A stretch of DNA of 64,000 nt from contig NZ_JABBGH010000004.1 in NCBI RefSeq assembly GCF_012927305.1, forward strand, positions 62,001 to 126,000. The letters are read 5' to 3'. This DNA comes from Hymenobacter polaris (lineage in GTDB: Bacteria; Bacteroidota; Bacteroidia; Cytophagales; Hymenobacteraceae). A model generated the notes under the pieces. That model searched no databases and had not been told where the DNA came from. It saw only the letters and a program-made list of their open reading frames with translations. Positions 35,234 to 44,168 of the stretch are shown here, piece by piece (within the stretch, counting starts at the first letter, position 1; every line of letters begins with the position of its first letter). A program made the position numbers and the translations under genes.

Positions 35234-37165
35234 CTACCGCACTACTTCCACCCAGCCCCGCTGCGTGGCCCCCGAGGTGGGCTGGCGCAGGTAATAGTAG
35301 TATACGCCCGCCGCCGCGGCCGGCCCCCAGTCGTTCTGGTAGGCCGCGCTGCGGTAGACCTCGCGGCCCCAGCGGTTGTAGAGCACCAGCGTCCAGCTGC
35401 CCGCCGCCGTGCCCGGCAGGGTAAAGACGTCGTTGAGTTGGTCGCCGTTGGGGGTCAGAATGTTGGGCACTAGCATGGCGGTGGGCGAGGACGCACAGTC
35501 GCCTTCGCTGACCACGTACTCGGCCCGCGCCGTCTGACAGCCGGCCAAGGTGGCCGTCACGGCGTAGCGGCCCGGTTGATGGATGGCAAGGCGCGCGCCC
35601 GTCTCGCCCGTACTCCAGCTGTAGGTCTGAACGGGGAGCGAGCTCGTAGCTGTGAGCTCGCCGCTCGTGCCAGGGCAGAGCTCCGCGGGCCCCGTGAGCT
35701 GCACCGTGCCCACAGGGCCCGCCGCCGTGCCCCCGTTGAGGCGGATGCCCACGGCGAAGCCACTCGTCACCAGGTCCAGGTCCCCGTCCCCGTCCATATC
35801 GCCCAGTGCCAGGTCCGTCGTGTTGACAAAGTCCGTGACGAAATAACTGCGGCCGTCCGGATTGAGGAAGTTGCCCCCGCCCTGGTTGCGGCCTAGACTC
35901 ACGTAGCCGTAGATATTGCCCGTGAGCAAGTCCAGGTCGCCGTCCCCATCCACGTCGCCCAGGGCCAGGGTGTAGGGGCCCACCCCCACGGGCACCACCG
36001 CGCCCGCCGTGAAACTGCCGCGTCCGGTATTGAGCTGGATGTACGCCTTACTGGTACTGCCACTGGTGACCACCAGGTCTAGGTCCCCGTCCCCATCCAC
36101 GTCGCCCAGGGCCAGGGCCTGGGGCTCGGCCCCGGTGGGCACTTCCAGCGTGCCGCTGAAGCTGCCCGCCCCGTCGTTGAGGCGCACACTCACCGCGTTG
36201 CTGACAAAATTGCTCGCCACTACGTCCAGGTCGCCATCCCCGTCCACGTCGCCCAGGGTCGCATCGGTGGTACTTCCGGAGGCCCGCACCGAGGGGCCGG
36301 GGCGGAAGCCGCCTGCCCCGTCGTTGAGGCGCACGTTTAGCCAGCCGCTGCCCGTGGCCACCAGCAGGTCCAGGTCCCCGTCCCCGTCCAGGTCGCCCAG
36401 CGTCACGCGCGTGGGGTAGTAGTCCACGCCCAGGTCGCTGCCCCCACTAAACTGGCCGCGCCCATCGTTGAAGCGCACGCTGACGCTACTGCTGCCCTGG
36501 TTGGCCGTGAGTAGATCCAAGTCCCCGTCGCCGTCCACGTCGCCGAGCACCACGCGCTTGGGGGCGTTGCCCACTGCCACGCTTTGCGTGCCGCTGCACT
36601 GGCCCGTGCCGTCGTTGAGGCGCACGCTGACCGTGTTGGAGATGGCACTGAACTGGGTGTTGAGCACGTCCAGGTCCCCGTCGCCGTCCACGTCCCCCAG
36701 GGCCAGGCCGTCGGGGTAGCGCCCCACCGCCACCTGCGTGCCGGCCTCAAACACGCCCGCGCTGGTACAGCTGACGGCGGTCGTGAACTGGCCGACCAGC
36801 GGGCGCGCCAGGTGCTCGCTAGCGCTGGCGGCGGCCGTGGTGACGGTATAGCGAATCGTCTCGCCGGGCTGGAAGGGGTAAGCGCTGGGGGTAAAAGTCA
36901 GCGTGTGCTCGCGCCCACTAGCCGGGGTGGCGTGGGTGCGCCGGCCCCCGCGCTGGCTGCTGAACACGTGCAGGGCGGCCGGCGCGGCCGGGGTCAGGGG
37001 CTGGCTGAAGCGCAGGCGTAGGGGGTCGGTGCGTCCGGCGGCCGCCGCATTGGCCGCCGGCGTCACGGCCGTGCTCACCAGCGCCTGGGCTCGCCCGAGC
37101 AGGGGCGCGGCCACCAGGCTGCTGGCCCAGACCAGCCCGCGCCAGATAGAGGGAAAAGGAGTCAT
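35234..37165 (-). CDS. Exported FG-GAP/VCBS propeller protein with gliding-motility type C-terminal domain
   Basis: 643 residues with a signal peptide (ending LLGRAQA). An Ig-like Big_5-type domain lies at about 30-130 (LRLRFSQPLTPAAPAAL). Seven repeats with the calcium-binding core LGDVDGDGDLDLL follow (about 145-480), matching a seven-bladed propeller. Then come an Ig/PKD-like segment and a C-terminal domain of the gliding motility-associated (CHU_C, T9SS type B) kind: NILTPNGDQLNDVF ... YNRWGREVYRS ... GVYYYYLR. It is secreted by the type IX system, probably to the cell surface. The ligand is unknown; many such propellers are adhesins. Confidence 0.92.
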   Translation of the reverse strand: MTPFPSIWRGLVWASSLVAAPLLGRAQALVSTAVTPAANAAAAGRTDPLRLRFSQPLTPAAPAALHVFSSQRGGRRTHATPASGREHTLTFTPSAYPFQPGETIRYTVTTAAASASEHLARPLVGQFTTAVSCTSAGVFEAGTQVAVGRYPDGLALGDVDGDGDLDVLNTQFSAISNTVSVRLNDGTGQCSGTQSVAVGNAPKRVVLGDVDGDGDLDLLTANQGSSSVSVRFNDGRGQFSGGSDLGVDYYPTRVTLGDLDGDGDLDLLVATGSGWLNVRLNDGAGGFRPGPSVRASGSTTDATLGDVDGDGDLDVVASNFVSNAVSVRLNDGAGSFSGTLEVPTGAEPQALALGDVDGDGDLDLVVTSGSTSKAYIQLNTGRGSFTAGAVVPVGVGPYTLALGDVDGDGDLDLLTGNIYGYVSLGRNQGGGNFLNPDGRSYFVTDFVNTTDLALGDMDGDGDLDLVTSGFAVGIRLNGGTAAGPVGTVQLTGPAELCPGTSGELTATSSLPVQTYSWSTGETGARLAIHQPGRYAVTATLAGCQTARAEYVVSEGDCASSPTAMLVPNILTPNGDQLNDVFTLPGTAAGSWTLVLYNRWGREVYRSAAYQNDWGPAAAAGVYYYYLRQPTSGATQRGWVEVVR

Positions 37166-37454
37166 CGCGTCACAAGGTAAAGCCCCGGGGCGGCTACCGG
37201 GCAGCGGCTTAAACTAGGCCAGGATAACTCGGTCCCCACCCAACAAGAGTCCGCCTTCCCGTCGGGCGTTGCAGCGATGGCGGCGATAGGTACTGATTGG
37301 TAGCTAGGTGCTTGGCTAGCCCGCAGCCGGTACGCGCACTCCGCCAGCCCTGGCAGGAACACCGGGCGGCGCGCGTGCTTTAACTAGTGTCCAGCACGCA
37401 CGAAATAGTGGCTCCGAAAAACACGCCTTTCTAGCCTCCTCCCCGTTAAAGAAG

Positions 37455-38189
37455 TTAGGCTGCTAGTGGGAGGGGTACTCCTGGGTGGCCCTTCTTCAAG
37501 GCGAGGTGCGCCACGTGCCAGGTGGGCAGGGCCTGGGCGAGCAGCTGCCAGAAGCGGGGCGAGTGCAGGCGCTCGTGCAAGTGCGTCAGCTCGTGCACGA
37601 GCACGTACCTCAGGCAAGCCAGCGGCCACTCGCTCAAGGCCACATTCAGCCAGATGCGCCGCGCGCGAATGCTACAGGTGCCCCAGCGCGTTTTCATCGC
37701 CTTCAGGCCCCAGGCCGCGGTCTGCGCCCCCACCACCGGCTCCCACTGCGCCAGCAAGCCCGGCACCAGCCTCCGCAACTGCTGGCGGCGCCAGCGGCCC
37801 ACCACCTGCGCCCGCTGAGTAGGCGTCGTACCCGGTGGCACGCGCAGGTGCAGCTCGCCTACCTCGGCGACCAGGCGTACCTGGCTTCGGCCGGCTTGCT
37901 CCTGCACCACGAGGTGCAGGGCTTGCCCCAGGTAGTAGTGCGTTTCCCCCGCTTCGTAGCGGAGTTCGGGAACTACGGGGCGCTGCCGCAGCGTCGCTTG
38001 GTGGCGACGAATCCAGGCGAGTTTGTCCAGGATCGCTTCCCGCCAGCTCGCCTCGCGCGTGCCCAGCGGCACGGTTAGGCGTACGGTACCGTGGGGTGGG
38101 CGCACGCTCAGGCGCCAGCTGCGCACAGGCTTGCGCACGACCTCCACCACAACATCTTCGACTACTAACTGAGCAGGGACGGGGGGCAT
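37455..38189 (-). CDS. YgjP/DUF45-type zinc metallohydrolase
   Basis: 244 residues from the ATG at 38189; an upstream in-frame extension of 26 codons looks non-coding. The C-terminal half has the family signature: TRWGTCS, an HExxH zinc site HELTH (199-203), and a third ligand His at 209 in the context LHERLHSPRFW. Members are M48-like putative metal-dependent hydrolases, often encoded near restriction or defence genes; their substrate is poorly known. It stands at the left edge of the defence-like block, transcribed away from it. Confidence 0.88.
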   Translation of the reverse strand: MPPVPAQLVVEDVVVEVVRKPVRSWRLSVRPPHGTVRLTVPLGTREASWREAILDKLAWIRRHQATLRQRPVVPELRYEAGETHYYLGQALHLVVQEQAGRSQVRLVAEVGELHLRVPPGTTPTQRAQVVGRWRRQQLRRLVPGLLAQWEPVVGAQTAAWGLKAMKTRWGTCSIRARRIWLNVALSEWPLACLRYVLVHELTHLHERLHSPRFWQLLAQALPTWHVAHLALKKGHPGVPLPLAA

Positions 38190-38364
38190 GGCAGGCGGAA
38201 AGGCAAGACAGCAAGGGGAGCACAAACATAGGACAGGAGTCCGCGAAAGGACATCCTCTAGCGGCACTACCGGCTGGCTAGTACGATCAAGGAATAGGCT
38301 TTCAGGGATGATTTTCCGTTACCTGGTAGGCACAAGTAACACGTAGTTGAGCTTATCTTTGGCG

Positions 38365-39024
38365 ATGGCCTACCGTAAACGTCCCGCTACTGTTCGCATC
38401 TGTGTTCACTGTCACGACTCGTACGAGGCGGTGGACCGCCGCCGCCTTTATTGCTCCGACTCCTGCCGAGTGCAAACCTGCAAAGCCAAGCGCCGGCGCC
38501 GGTTGGCCGCCAAGCACAGCGCGCTCACCGGTACCACGGTCCAGTCGCTGAACGGCTTAGCAGCGCCGAAGGTGACCATGGCCTGGAGCGCGGCCAACCT
38601 GACGTTGCTCACGACGAGCAACCTGGCCGCCCAGCTGCTGTTGCACCTGGGCACCAAGCTCTACCGGGCCCTGACCACCCCCGCCAAACAGGTGCCGCGC
38701 GAGGACCCGCTGACGTGGCTACCGGCGGCGTTTGTAACCACTGCGCCCCGCCGCCGGGCGCTAGCGTTGCCGCTCTGGGGCCGGGAGCGGCAGTGCGTGG
38801 AAGTGCACTACCTGGGCCACACCTTTTTCTACCAGCCTAGCGAGCGCTGCTTGCTCTGGGCCATCGAGCCTGGGCACTACCTGGTCGTGAGCGACGCCGC
38901 ACAAGTGCCCCTCATTGCCGAGCTCGACCCCTACCAGCCCGCCCCATCAATCGAGGCGACCGCTCCTGTGCGGCAGCTAGCGGCGCGCCCGCTCTCAGTG
39001 GATGACCTGCAAGACTTTAACTAA
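38365..39024 (+). CDS. Zinc-ribbon protein of unknown function (paralogue A)
   Basis: 219 residues from ATG 38365. The N-terminus carries a probable zinc ribbon, C-x2-C ... C-x3-C (RICVHCHDSY ... RRLYCSDSC), followed by a basic stretch (CKAKRRRR). The rest has a conserved block HYLGHTFFYQPSERCLLWAIEPGHYLVV. A paralogue with the same plan lies at 44169-44930 on the other strand; both share RLYC..SC and LGHT(F/L)(F/Y)YQP..RCLLW. Together they bracket the DUF1016 nuclease and Argonaute genes. A TATCTTTG box sits only 3 nt before the ATG, without a -33 partner. Function unknown; nucleic-acid binding is a guess from the ribbon. Confidence 0.75.
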   Translation: MAYRKRPATVRICVHCHDSYEAVDRRRLYCSDSCRVQTCKAKRRRRLAAKHSALTGTTVQSLNGLAAPKVTMAWSAANLTLLTTSNLAAQLLLHLGTKLYRALTTPAKQVPREDPLTWLPAAFVTTAPRRRALALPLWGRERQCVEVHYLGHTFFYQPSERCLLWAIEPGHYLVVSDAAQVPLIAELDPYQPAPSIEATAPVRQLAARPLSVDDLQDFN

Positions 39025-39099
39025 CGCCGCCGCCAGTTGTACATATACGCAATTATAAGACAGGTTAAATAGATCAAGGGATTAGGTACAACGCACCGT

Positions 39100-40140
39100 T
39101 TAATTATTCTCCCTCTCTTCTGTGTTGAGGGCTGCATCCACCTCTTCGCTAGTTGGCAGATCCTGTCGCAGTTCTGGTGGTAGGGCGCGTGTTAGCTGCC
39201 ACTGGGCCACGCCAATAGGTTGACTCATCCCACGCAAAGCATACTCTGATACAATCCGGTTCTGCGTTTTGCACAGAATCAATCCAATAGACGGCTGGTC
39301 GGTCGGATGCCTAAGTAAGTCGTCTGCAGCCGCCAGATAGAAGTTCATTTTGCCACTGTCTTCAGGCTTAAATTCGCCCATCTTTAAGTCAATGATGACA
39401 AAGCAGCGCAGCTTGAGATGGTAAAAGAGCAGATCTAAGTAGTAATCTTGGCCACCGATTGCGAGGTGATACTGACTGCCGACGAGCGCAAAACCTTTAC
39501 CCAATTCTAATAAGAAGGCGCGCACATGTGCCAACAGGCCTTGTTCTAGCTCTCGCTCCTTTGCTTCTATCCCAAGGCTGAGAAAGTCAAAGGTATAGGG
39601 GTCTTTGAGGAGTTGCTGCGCCAGCTCAGATTGCGCCGCGGGTAGGGTGCGTGTAAAGTTGCTGACGACCCGGCCTTGCCGCTGATAGAGGCCGCTTTCC
39701 ACTTGTAGGGATAACACATTGCGGCTCCACCCGTTTTCGATGGTTTGCTGCGCGTACCACGCGCGTTCTACCGGGTCTTGGACAGCTTCTAACAGGCGGA
39801 CGTTGTGTCCCCACGGAATTTGTGCAACAACCTGTTGCACAAATTCGGCATCCGGCCACGCTTTAGCAAATGCGCGCATATACTGCAAATTACGTGAGGA
39901 CAGACCTGCTAGACTCGGAAACTCTCGCCGAAGATCTTGAGCTAACCGAGCAACTACTTTTGTGCCCCATCCTTGCTGGTCTTGGCGACTCAGAATCTCT
40001 TGCCCAATTTGCCAATATAGCTGTATCAGAGTTGTATTGATCGCTAACGTAGCGCGCAGTTGTGTGTCGCGAATTCGGGCAGTAAGTTGAGCCAGCAACT
40101 GTGCGTAGTCAAGCGGAAGGTCAAGAGAAAATGAAGGCAA
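39100..40140 (-). CDS. YhcG/DUF1016 family PD-(D/E)XK nuclease
   Basis: 346 residues. The N-terminal DUF1016 helical domain (about 10-150) shows INTTLIQLYWQIGQEIL, RNLQYMRAFAKAWP and the strongly conserved IPWGHN. The C-terminal PD-(D/E)XK domain has YYLDLLFYHLKLRCFVIIDLK (Asp and Asp-x-Lys) and MNFYLAAADD. The family is widespread in accessory regions and near restriction-modification genes. Here it diverges from the Argonaute operon across a 141-nt AT-rich spacer, so it may be part of the same island rather than the same system. Confidence 0.92.
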   Translation of the reverse strand: MPSFSLDLPLDYAQLLAQLTARIRDTQLRATLAINTTLIQLYWQIGQEILSRQDQQGWGTKVVARLAQDLRREFPSLAGLSSRNLQYMRAFAKAWPDAEFVQQVVAQIPWGHNVRLLEAVQDPVERAWYAQQTIENGWSRNVLSLQVESGLYQRQGRVVSNFTRTLPAAQSELAQQLLKDPYTFDFLSLGIEAKERELEQGLLAHVRAFLLELGKGFALVGSQYHLAIGGQDYYLDLLFYHLKLRCFVIIDLKMGEFKPEDSGKMNFYLAAADDLLRHPTDQPSIGLILCKTQNRIVSEYALRGMSQPIGVAQWQLTRALPPELRQDLPTSEEVDAALNTEERENN

Positions 40141-40248
40141 TGTAGAGAGATAATTGATGAGTCCAGTAAGAACTGGAAAATGATGATGTAGTGGTAGTTA
40201 TTATATGAACACAATGGTTTTTAACTACAAAGATTAGCTTTTTACTAT

Positions 40249-40256
40249 TATATTTG
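40249..40256 (+). promoter_or_regulatory. -7 box of the Argonaute operon promoter
   Basis: TATATTTG is a full match to TAnnTTTG, 25 nt before the Argonaute ATG. No good -33 TTTG is present at 19 nt; a TTTTT run lies a little further upstream. The spacer to the divergent nuclease gene is markedly AT-rich. Confidence 0.5.
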
Positions 40257-40281
40257 GCTTGACAGGATTAACTCTCAAGCC

Positions 40282-42579
40282 ATGAGCTTTTTACTCAACA
40301 TCGCACCGCTGCGATGGGAAAATACTACTCTAGAAGCTGAGTGCTTCGACTACGACGAAAATAGATTTAGAGACTTACGTGACCAGCACCAAGGCACGCA
40401 TTTAGTGAAACGTAAGGGTTCACGCATCTTGTGTGTAGCACTGCAATCTGGGCTTGCTCCAATAGGCGGTCAATTGGAGCAGGTGGAATTGGCCCATAAT
40501 CTGTCGCTGGTTGCATCCTTAGCTAGTGAAGCACTTTATCGGCAACTACCAGCCGAACAATGTCGGCTAACTAGGATGCGGCCATTGAGCTACCTAGCTA
40601 TTCGCAGTAATTTACTGCAAGAGTGCTTACCCGCTAATGTCACTCCTCAGCCGGGCTTAGCCGTATTCGCGCAGTGGGAACTGGACTTTCGGGTTTATGA
40701 GCCAACCGAGCAAGCGGCATTCGTTGGCATGAGCGTGAATGTGCGAACGACACCCCGCATCAGTCTAACCTGTGCCAAGTTGTTGGCATTAGGTGTACCG
40801 TTACAAGGTTTCTATGTCGGACAGCCAGTTGCCAATCGTCACCCAGCACTACCGCCTCGTTTTACTACACTGGGTCGCGTAGCTGGAGTCGCGGTGCAGC
40901 AAGGCGTACCTATGTTACAGCTAGAGGATGTGAGGGGAGAGTCAGCCACAATAGTGGCGGCGGACAAGCTCTTCTTGGAGCCACGCGGGGATGTGCTAGA
41001 ACACTGCATTCGCCACCTATATGGTGCGCAGGCTACTAGTGTGCTAGCAGCGTTACAGCAGCAAACAGCTGATTTCCACGTAGGGCCTGGAAAGTTGCGG
41101 CGACTGCAACGGGCCCTAACAACTTTTAGGGCCATGAGTCTAGAACTAGTCCCTGGGTTGCCATTCGAGATAGAACCATTTTGGGGTGATCAGGCAGCTG
41201 GAGCAGCATCAGTAGTACCCCAACGGGCTCCCGCTCCCACTTTCGTGTTTGCGCCAGGTGGCCAAAAAGTAGATGTGTGGGCCGATCAAGGACTGCGCCG
41301 TTACGGCCCTTATTCACGCGAAAGCTTTACGCCGGCTCGTCTCCGACTGTGCGTTATTTGCCAAGCAAGCAAGAAAGGCCAAGTCGAACAAGCTGTGCGA
41401 AAGTTTCTCGATGGTATTCCGCGCACGGCTGATATAAAGGCTGGACAGGAGTACACCGGCCTGAAGGCTAAATTTCACTTGCAAAGCTGCGCAATAGAGT
41501 TCTTTCTGGCTGCCGATGACTCAGCGGAGGCTTACTCGCGAGCTACTAGTGAAGCATTGCGGCACTTAGGCAGCAACTCGCATGAACGCTGGAATCTAGC
41601 ACTGGTGCAGATTGACCGAGCTTTCCGCACCCGCACTCCCAACGCCAATCCTTATCTTATCACCAAGGCACGATTTATTGGGCAGCAGATACCAGTGCAA
41701 GAGTTCGCGCTTGAAACGATGACCATTAGTGATAGTCGGCTGACTTGGGTGCTGAACAACATGAGCCTAGCTACTTATGCTAAACTCAACGGTATTCCTT
41801 GGCTACTTAAGGCGGACCTACCAATCGCGCACGAAATGGTGTTCGGCATTGGTAGCGCGATTGTCAGCGAAGGCCGCTTTGGTAACCGTGAACGCATGAT
41901 TGGCATCACAACGGTATTTACTGGTGATGGTAACTATTTCGTTTCCAATGTGTCATCAGCGGTACCGGCTGATGAATACTTTCCAACGCTTCTGGCTAGT
42001 CTGCGGGAAACAATGCGCAGTGTGCAGCGCGACCTGAACTGGCAGCCCCGTGACACAGTACGGCTAATTTTCCACGCATTTAAAGAATTCCGAAATGCAG
42101 AGGCGGAGGCCGTAAAGCAGGTGATGCAGGAATTGGGAGACTACCAGGTAGAATTTGCCTTTCTCCATGTGGCCCCCGACCACCCCTTCGTATTCTTCGA
42201 TACTAAGCAGTCCGGTTTTGGCTACTACAACAAAGGTCCCTATGCCCCAGAGCGGGGGCAATACTTGGCGCTTTCACGGTGGCAGACGTTAGTGAGCTTG
42301 ACGGGTGTGCGTGAGGTCAAGCAAAGTAGCGATGGTCTGCCGGCCCCCGTGCAGTTGCGACTGCACCGTGACTCCACATTCACGGATATGACGTACTTAG
42401 CTCGGCAGATAGTGAATTTCGCGGCGCACTCTTGGCGTGGGTTTCATGCGTCGCCTATGCCAGTGACTGTGGCTTACTCACAGCAGGTAGCCCAGCTGTT
42501 AGGGCAGTTGGCTGGGGTAAGCTACTGGAATCCGGATGCTATGCTGAATCGTATCGGTACCACGCGCTGGTTTTTATGA
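40282..42579 (+). CDS. Long prokaryotic Argonaute, apparently catalytically inactive (long-B type)
   Basis: 765 residues. The MID domain keeps the guide 5'-end pocket: Y458, K462, Q473 and K501 (YLITKARF ... IPVQ ... YAKLNGIPW). The PIWI fold follows to the C-terminus, but active-site residues are missing: EMVFGIGS has Gly524 where active enzymes have Asp, and the IFHAFKE strand lacks the expected acidic residue after His598. The N-terminal half probably holds N, L1 and a reduced or absent PAZ. Long-B Argonautes are known as guide-dependent target recognisers that activate a partner effector. The next gene overlaps this one by ATGA and encodes a PD-(D/E)XK nuclease, the expected partner arrangement. 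Confidence 0.9.
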   Translation: MSFLLNIAPLRWENTTLEAECFDYDENRFRDLRDQHQGTHLVKRKGSRILCVALQSGLAPIGGQLEQVELAHNLSLVASLASEALYRQLPAEQCRLTRMRPLSYLAIRSNLLQECLPANVTPQPGLAVFAQWELDFRVYEPTEQAAFVGMSVNVRTTPRISLTCAKLLALGVPLQGFYVGQPVANRHPALPPRFTTLGRVAGVAVQQGVPMLQLEDVRGESATIVAADKLFLEPRGDVLEHCIRHLYGAQATSVLAALQQQTADFHVGPGKLRRLQRALTTFRAMSLELVPGLPFEIEPFWGDQAAGAASVVPQRAPAPTFVFAPGGQKVDVWADQGLRRYGPYSRESFTPARLRLCVICQASKKGQVEQAVRKFLDGIPRTADIKAGQEYTGLKAKFHLQSCAIEFFLAADDSAEAYSRATSEALRHLGSNSHERWNLALVQIDRAFRTRTPNANPYLITKARFIGQQIPVQEFALETMTISDSRLTWVLNNMSLATYAKLNGIPWLLKADLPIAHEMVFGIGSAIVSEGRFGNRERMIGITTVFTGDGNYFVSNVSSAVPADEYFPTLLASLRETMRSVQRDLNWQPRDTVRLIFHAFKEFRNAEAEAVKQVMQELGDYQVEFAFLHVAPDHPFVFFDTKQSGFGYYNKGPYAPERGQYLALSRWQTLVSLTGVREVKQSSDGLPAPVQLRLHRDSTFTDMTYLARQIVNFAAHSWRGFHASPMPVTVAYSQQVAQLLGQLAGVSYWNPDAMLNRIGTTRWFL

Positions 42580-43784
42580 GTCCTACTTCTTTTCCGTTGC
42601 TGGCCGACATTCGTACGACGCTACTGCGTACGGTACAAGAAGTAGATCCTACGGGACTAGAAGCAGCTTTTATTCAGTGGCTTTACCCGGCTTTACCCGG
42701 TTTACAAGCGGCGCAGCCCACCACATTCGTCGTTACCGATTACCACCGAGTAGCACAGTTAGGTTACTGGTGCTCATTACCCACTGCCGACCTGCAGCCG
42801 CATCAACTAGCCTTAGAAGAGGGATTGCGACGTGTAGCCGGGCGCTCGGCGGTTATGCTTGGTGGCACGCCTGCTGGGTTTGCCACCGATGTAGTAGCGC
42901 TACTGGGACTAGCCCTGGCAGCTAGATTAGTGGCAGCGGATGTAGGCCAAGCGGTAACTACTTGGATGGCTTCGTTTGTAGCCGCAGCCTGCCAGAGCTT
43001 ACCCGCTTGGAAGCGCTGCGTGGTGGTCAGCGCGCTACACGTGCTCGAGCTACCTACTACGGCTTTGCCCTGGCCAGCTGATCCGGCGCAAGCTGACCTA
43101 CGAGTGGCTCTCTGGCTAGCAGGCAGTGCTCCTCACCCGCCCGACGATGACCCAAGTCAGGCATTGATAGCTTTGAGCACTGGCACTATCACCGACCTAG
43201 AACCAGAAGCGCCCGTAGCGGCTATGCGCCTGCGTACCCTGGACTGGCTGGCAACCGCCGCGCCCAGGCTGTCACTGCGGCAGCCAACCATGGAAGAGGT
43301 AACGAAGGTACTAGAAGCGGTACCAGCGGGTATGCGACGGTGGACTTGGGAAAAAAGCCCACGCACTCGTAACAGCACTGTTCAGCAGTGGAACGTTCAA
43401 AATGAATATCATGTGCAGAATCTGCTGTATTTTCTGCTGGCCCCACTCTTTCCCGACTTAGAGGATGAATTCTATTTCAACCCAATTGGTCAAAAAAATC
43501 CTCGGGCCGATTTAGGTATTCCTTGTTTGCGTCTAGTTATCGAGGTGAAGTTCATTCGTTCACATGTTGCTTTCGCCGATTTTATAGAAGAGGTAGCTGC
43601 TGATGCTAGTTTGTATTTTCAGTCGGGAAGCGACTATGCGACTCGTTACCAACACTTGTTGCTATTCTTCTGGGACGACTCAGGCCGAACGCAGGAGCAT
43701 GCGGCATTGCAGCGAGGTGTGCGGCAATTACCTCACGTAGTAGGATGCGTTGTAATGCCTCGACCAGGTAACTTACAGCCTTGA
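42576..43784 (+). CDS. Argonaute-associated PD-(D/E)XK nuclease, probable effector
   Basis: 402 residues from the ATG at 42576, which overlaps the Argonaute stop (ATGA), so translation is coupled. The C-terminal third is a PD-(D/E)XK nuclease: E277 in NEYHVQNLLY, D312 in NPRADLGI and E323-V-K325 in LVIEVKF. The N-terminal about 260 residues form a separate, mostly helical, Ala/Leu-rich domain that I do not recognise (it could bind the Argonaute). By analogy with long-B Argonaute systems it would degrade DNA after guide-target recognition and kill or arrest the invaded cell. The analogy is established for such pairs; for this protein it is inference. Confidence 0.85.
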   Translation: MSPTSFPLLADIRTTLLRTVQEVDPTGLEAAFIQWLYPALPGLQAAQPTTFVVTDYHRVAQLGYWCSLPTADLQPHQLALEEGLRRVAGRSAVMLGGTPAGFATDVVALLGLALAARLVAADVGQAVTTWMASFVAAACQSLPAWKRCVVVSALHVLELPTTALPWPADPAQADLRVALWLAGSAPHPPDDDPSQALIALSTGTITDLEPEAPVAAMRLRTLDWLATAAPRLSLRQPTMEEVTKVLEAVPAGMRRWTWEKSPRTRNSTVQQWNVQNEYHVQNLLYFLLAPLFPDLEDEFYFNPIGQKNPRADLGIPCLRLVIEVKFIRSHVAFADFIEEVAADASLYFQSGSDYATRYQHLLLFFWDDSGRTQEHAALQRGVRQLPHVVGCVVMPRPGNLQP

Positions 43785-44168
43785 GAGAACCTAGTAAGCA
43801 AGCTCATTATGTCTGTTCCGCGGCTATTCCACAATTAAGTAAACCTGCAACAACTTGGAAAGTAGGTTTGCAGGGTGGCCGATTTATGATGTGATTTTAC
43901 ATTAAGAGGTAAAATTGGCCTCAACTAAAGCAGAGGCTGACCGCCGGAAGTAGCTCAACTTGATACTTCCTAGGTAGATAAAAACTGTCCTAGTAATTGC
44001 GTATACGTTAAACGAGCTTTTACTCTAGGTAAGTAGCGCCCGAACGCGTCAGCTACTACTGCAGGGTTGCCCTTCTCACCGGGCTACTCGACTGCTCGCT
44101 TCCCAACAGGCGCGCCGCCTCCCGATCCCTACCTAAGGGTGCGGCTGGACGAACCAGGTTCCGGCTCG
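43785..44168. other. Gene-free stretch between Argonaute operon and zinc-ribbon paralogue B
   Basis: 384 nt without a recognisable gene. Short hairpins follow the nuclease stop (AAACCTGCAA ... TTTGCAGG at about 43841-43878, and TTTTAC ... GTAAAA near 43895). They may end the Argonaute transcript. Confidence 0.4.

Noticed and set aside
38354..38361. TATCTTTG promoter box 3 nt before the zinc-ribbon start codon
   Set aside because: No -33 element at the right distance, and it would make a leaderless transcript; probably coincidence.
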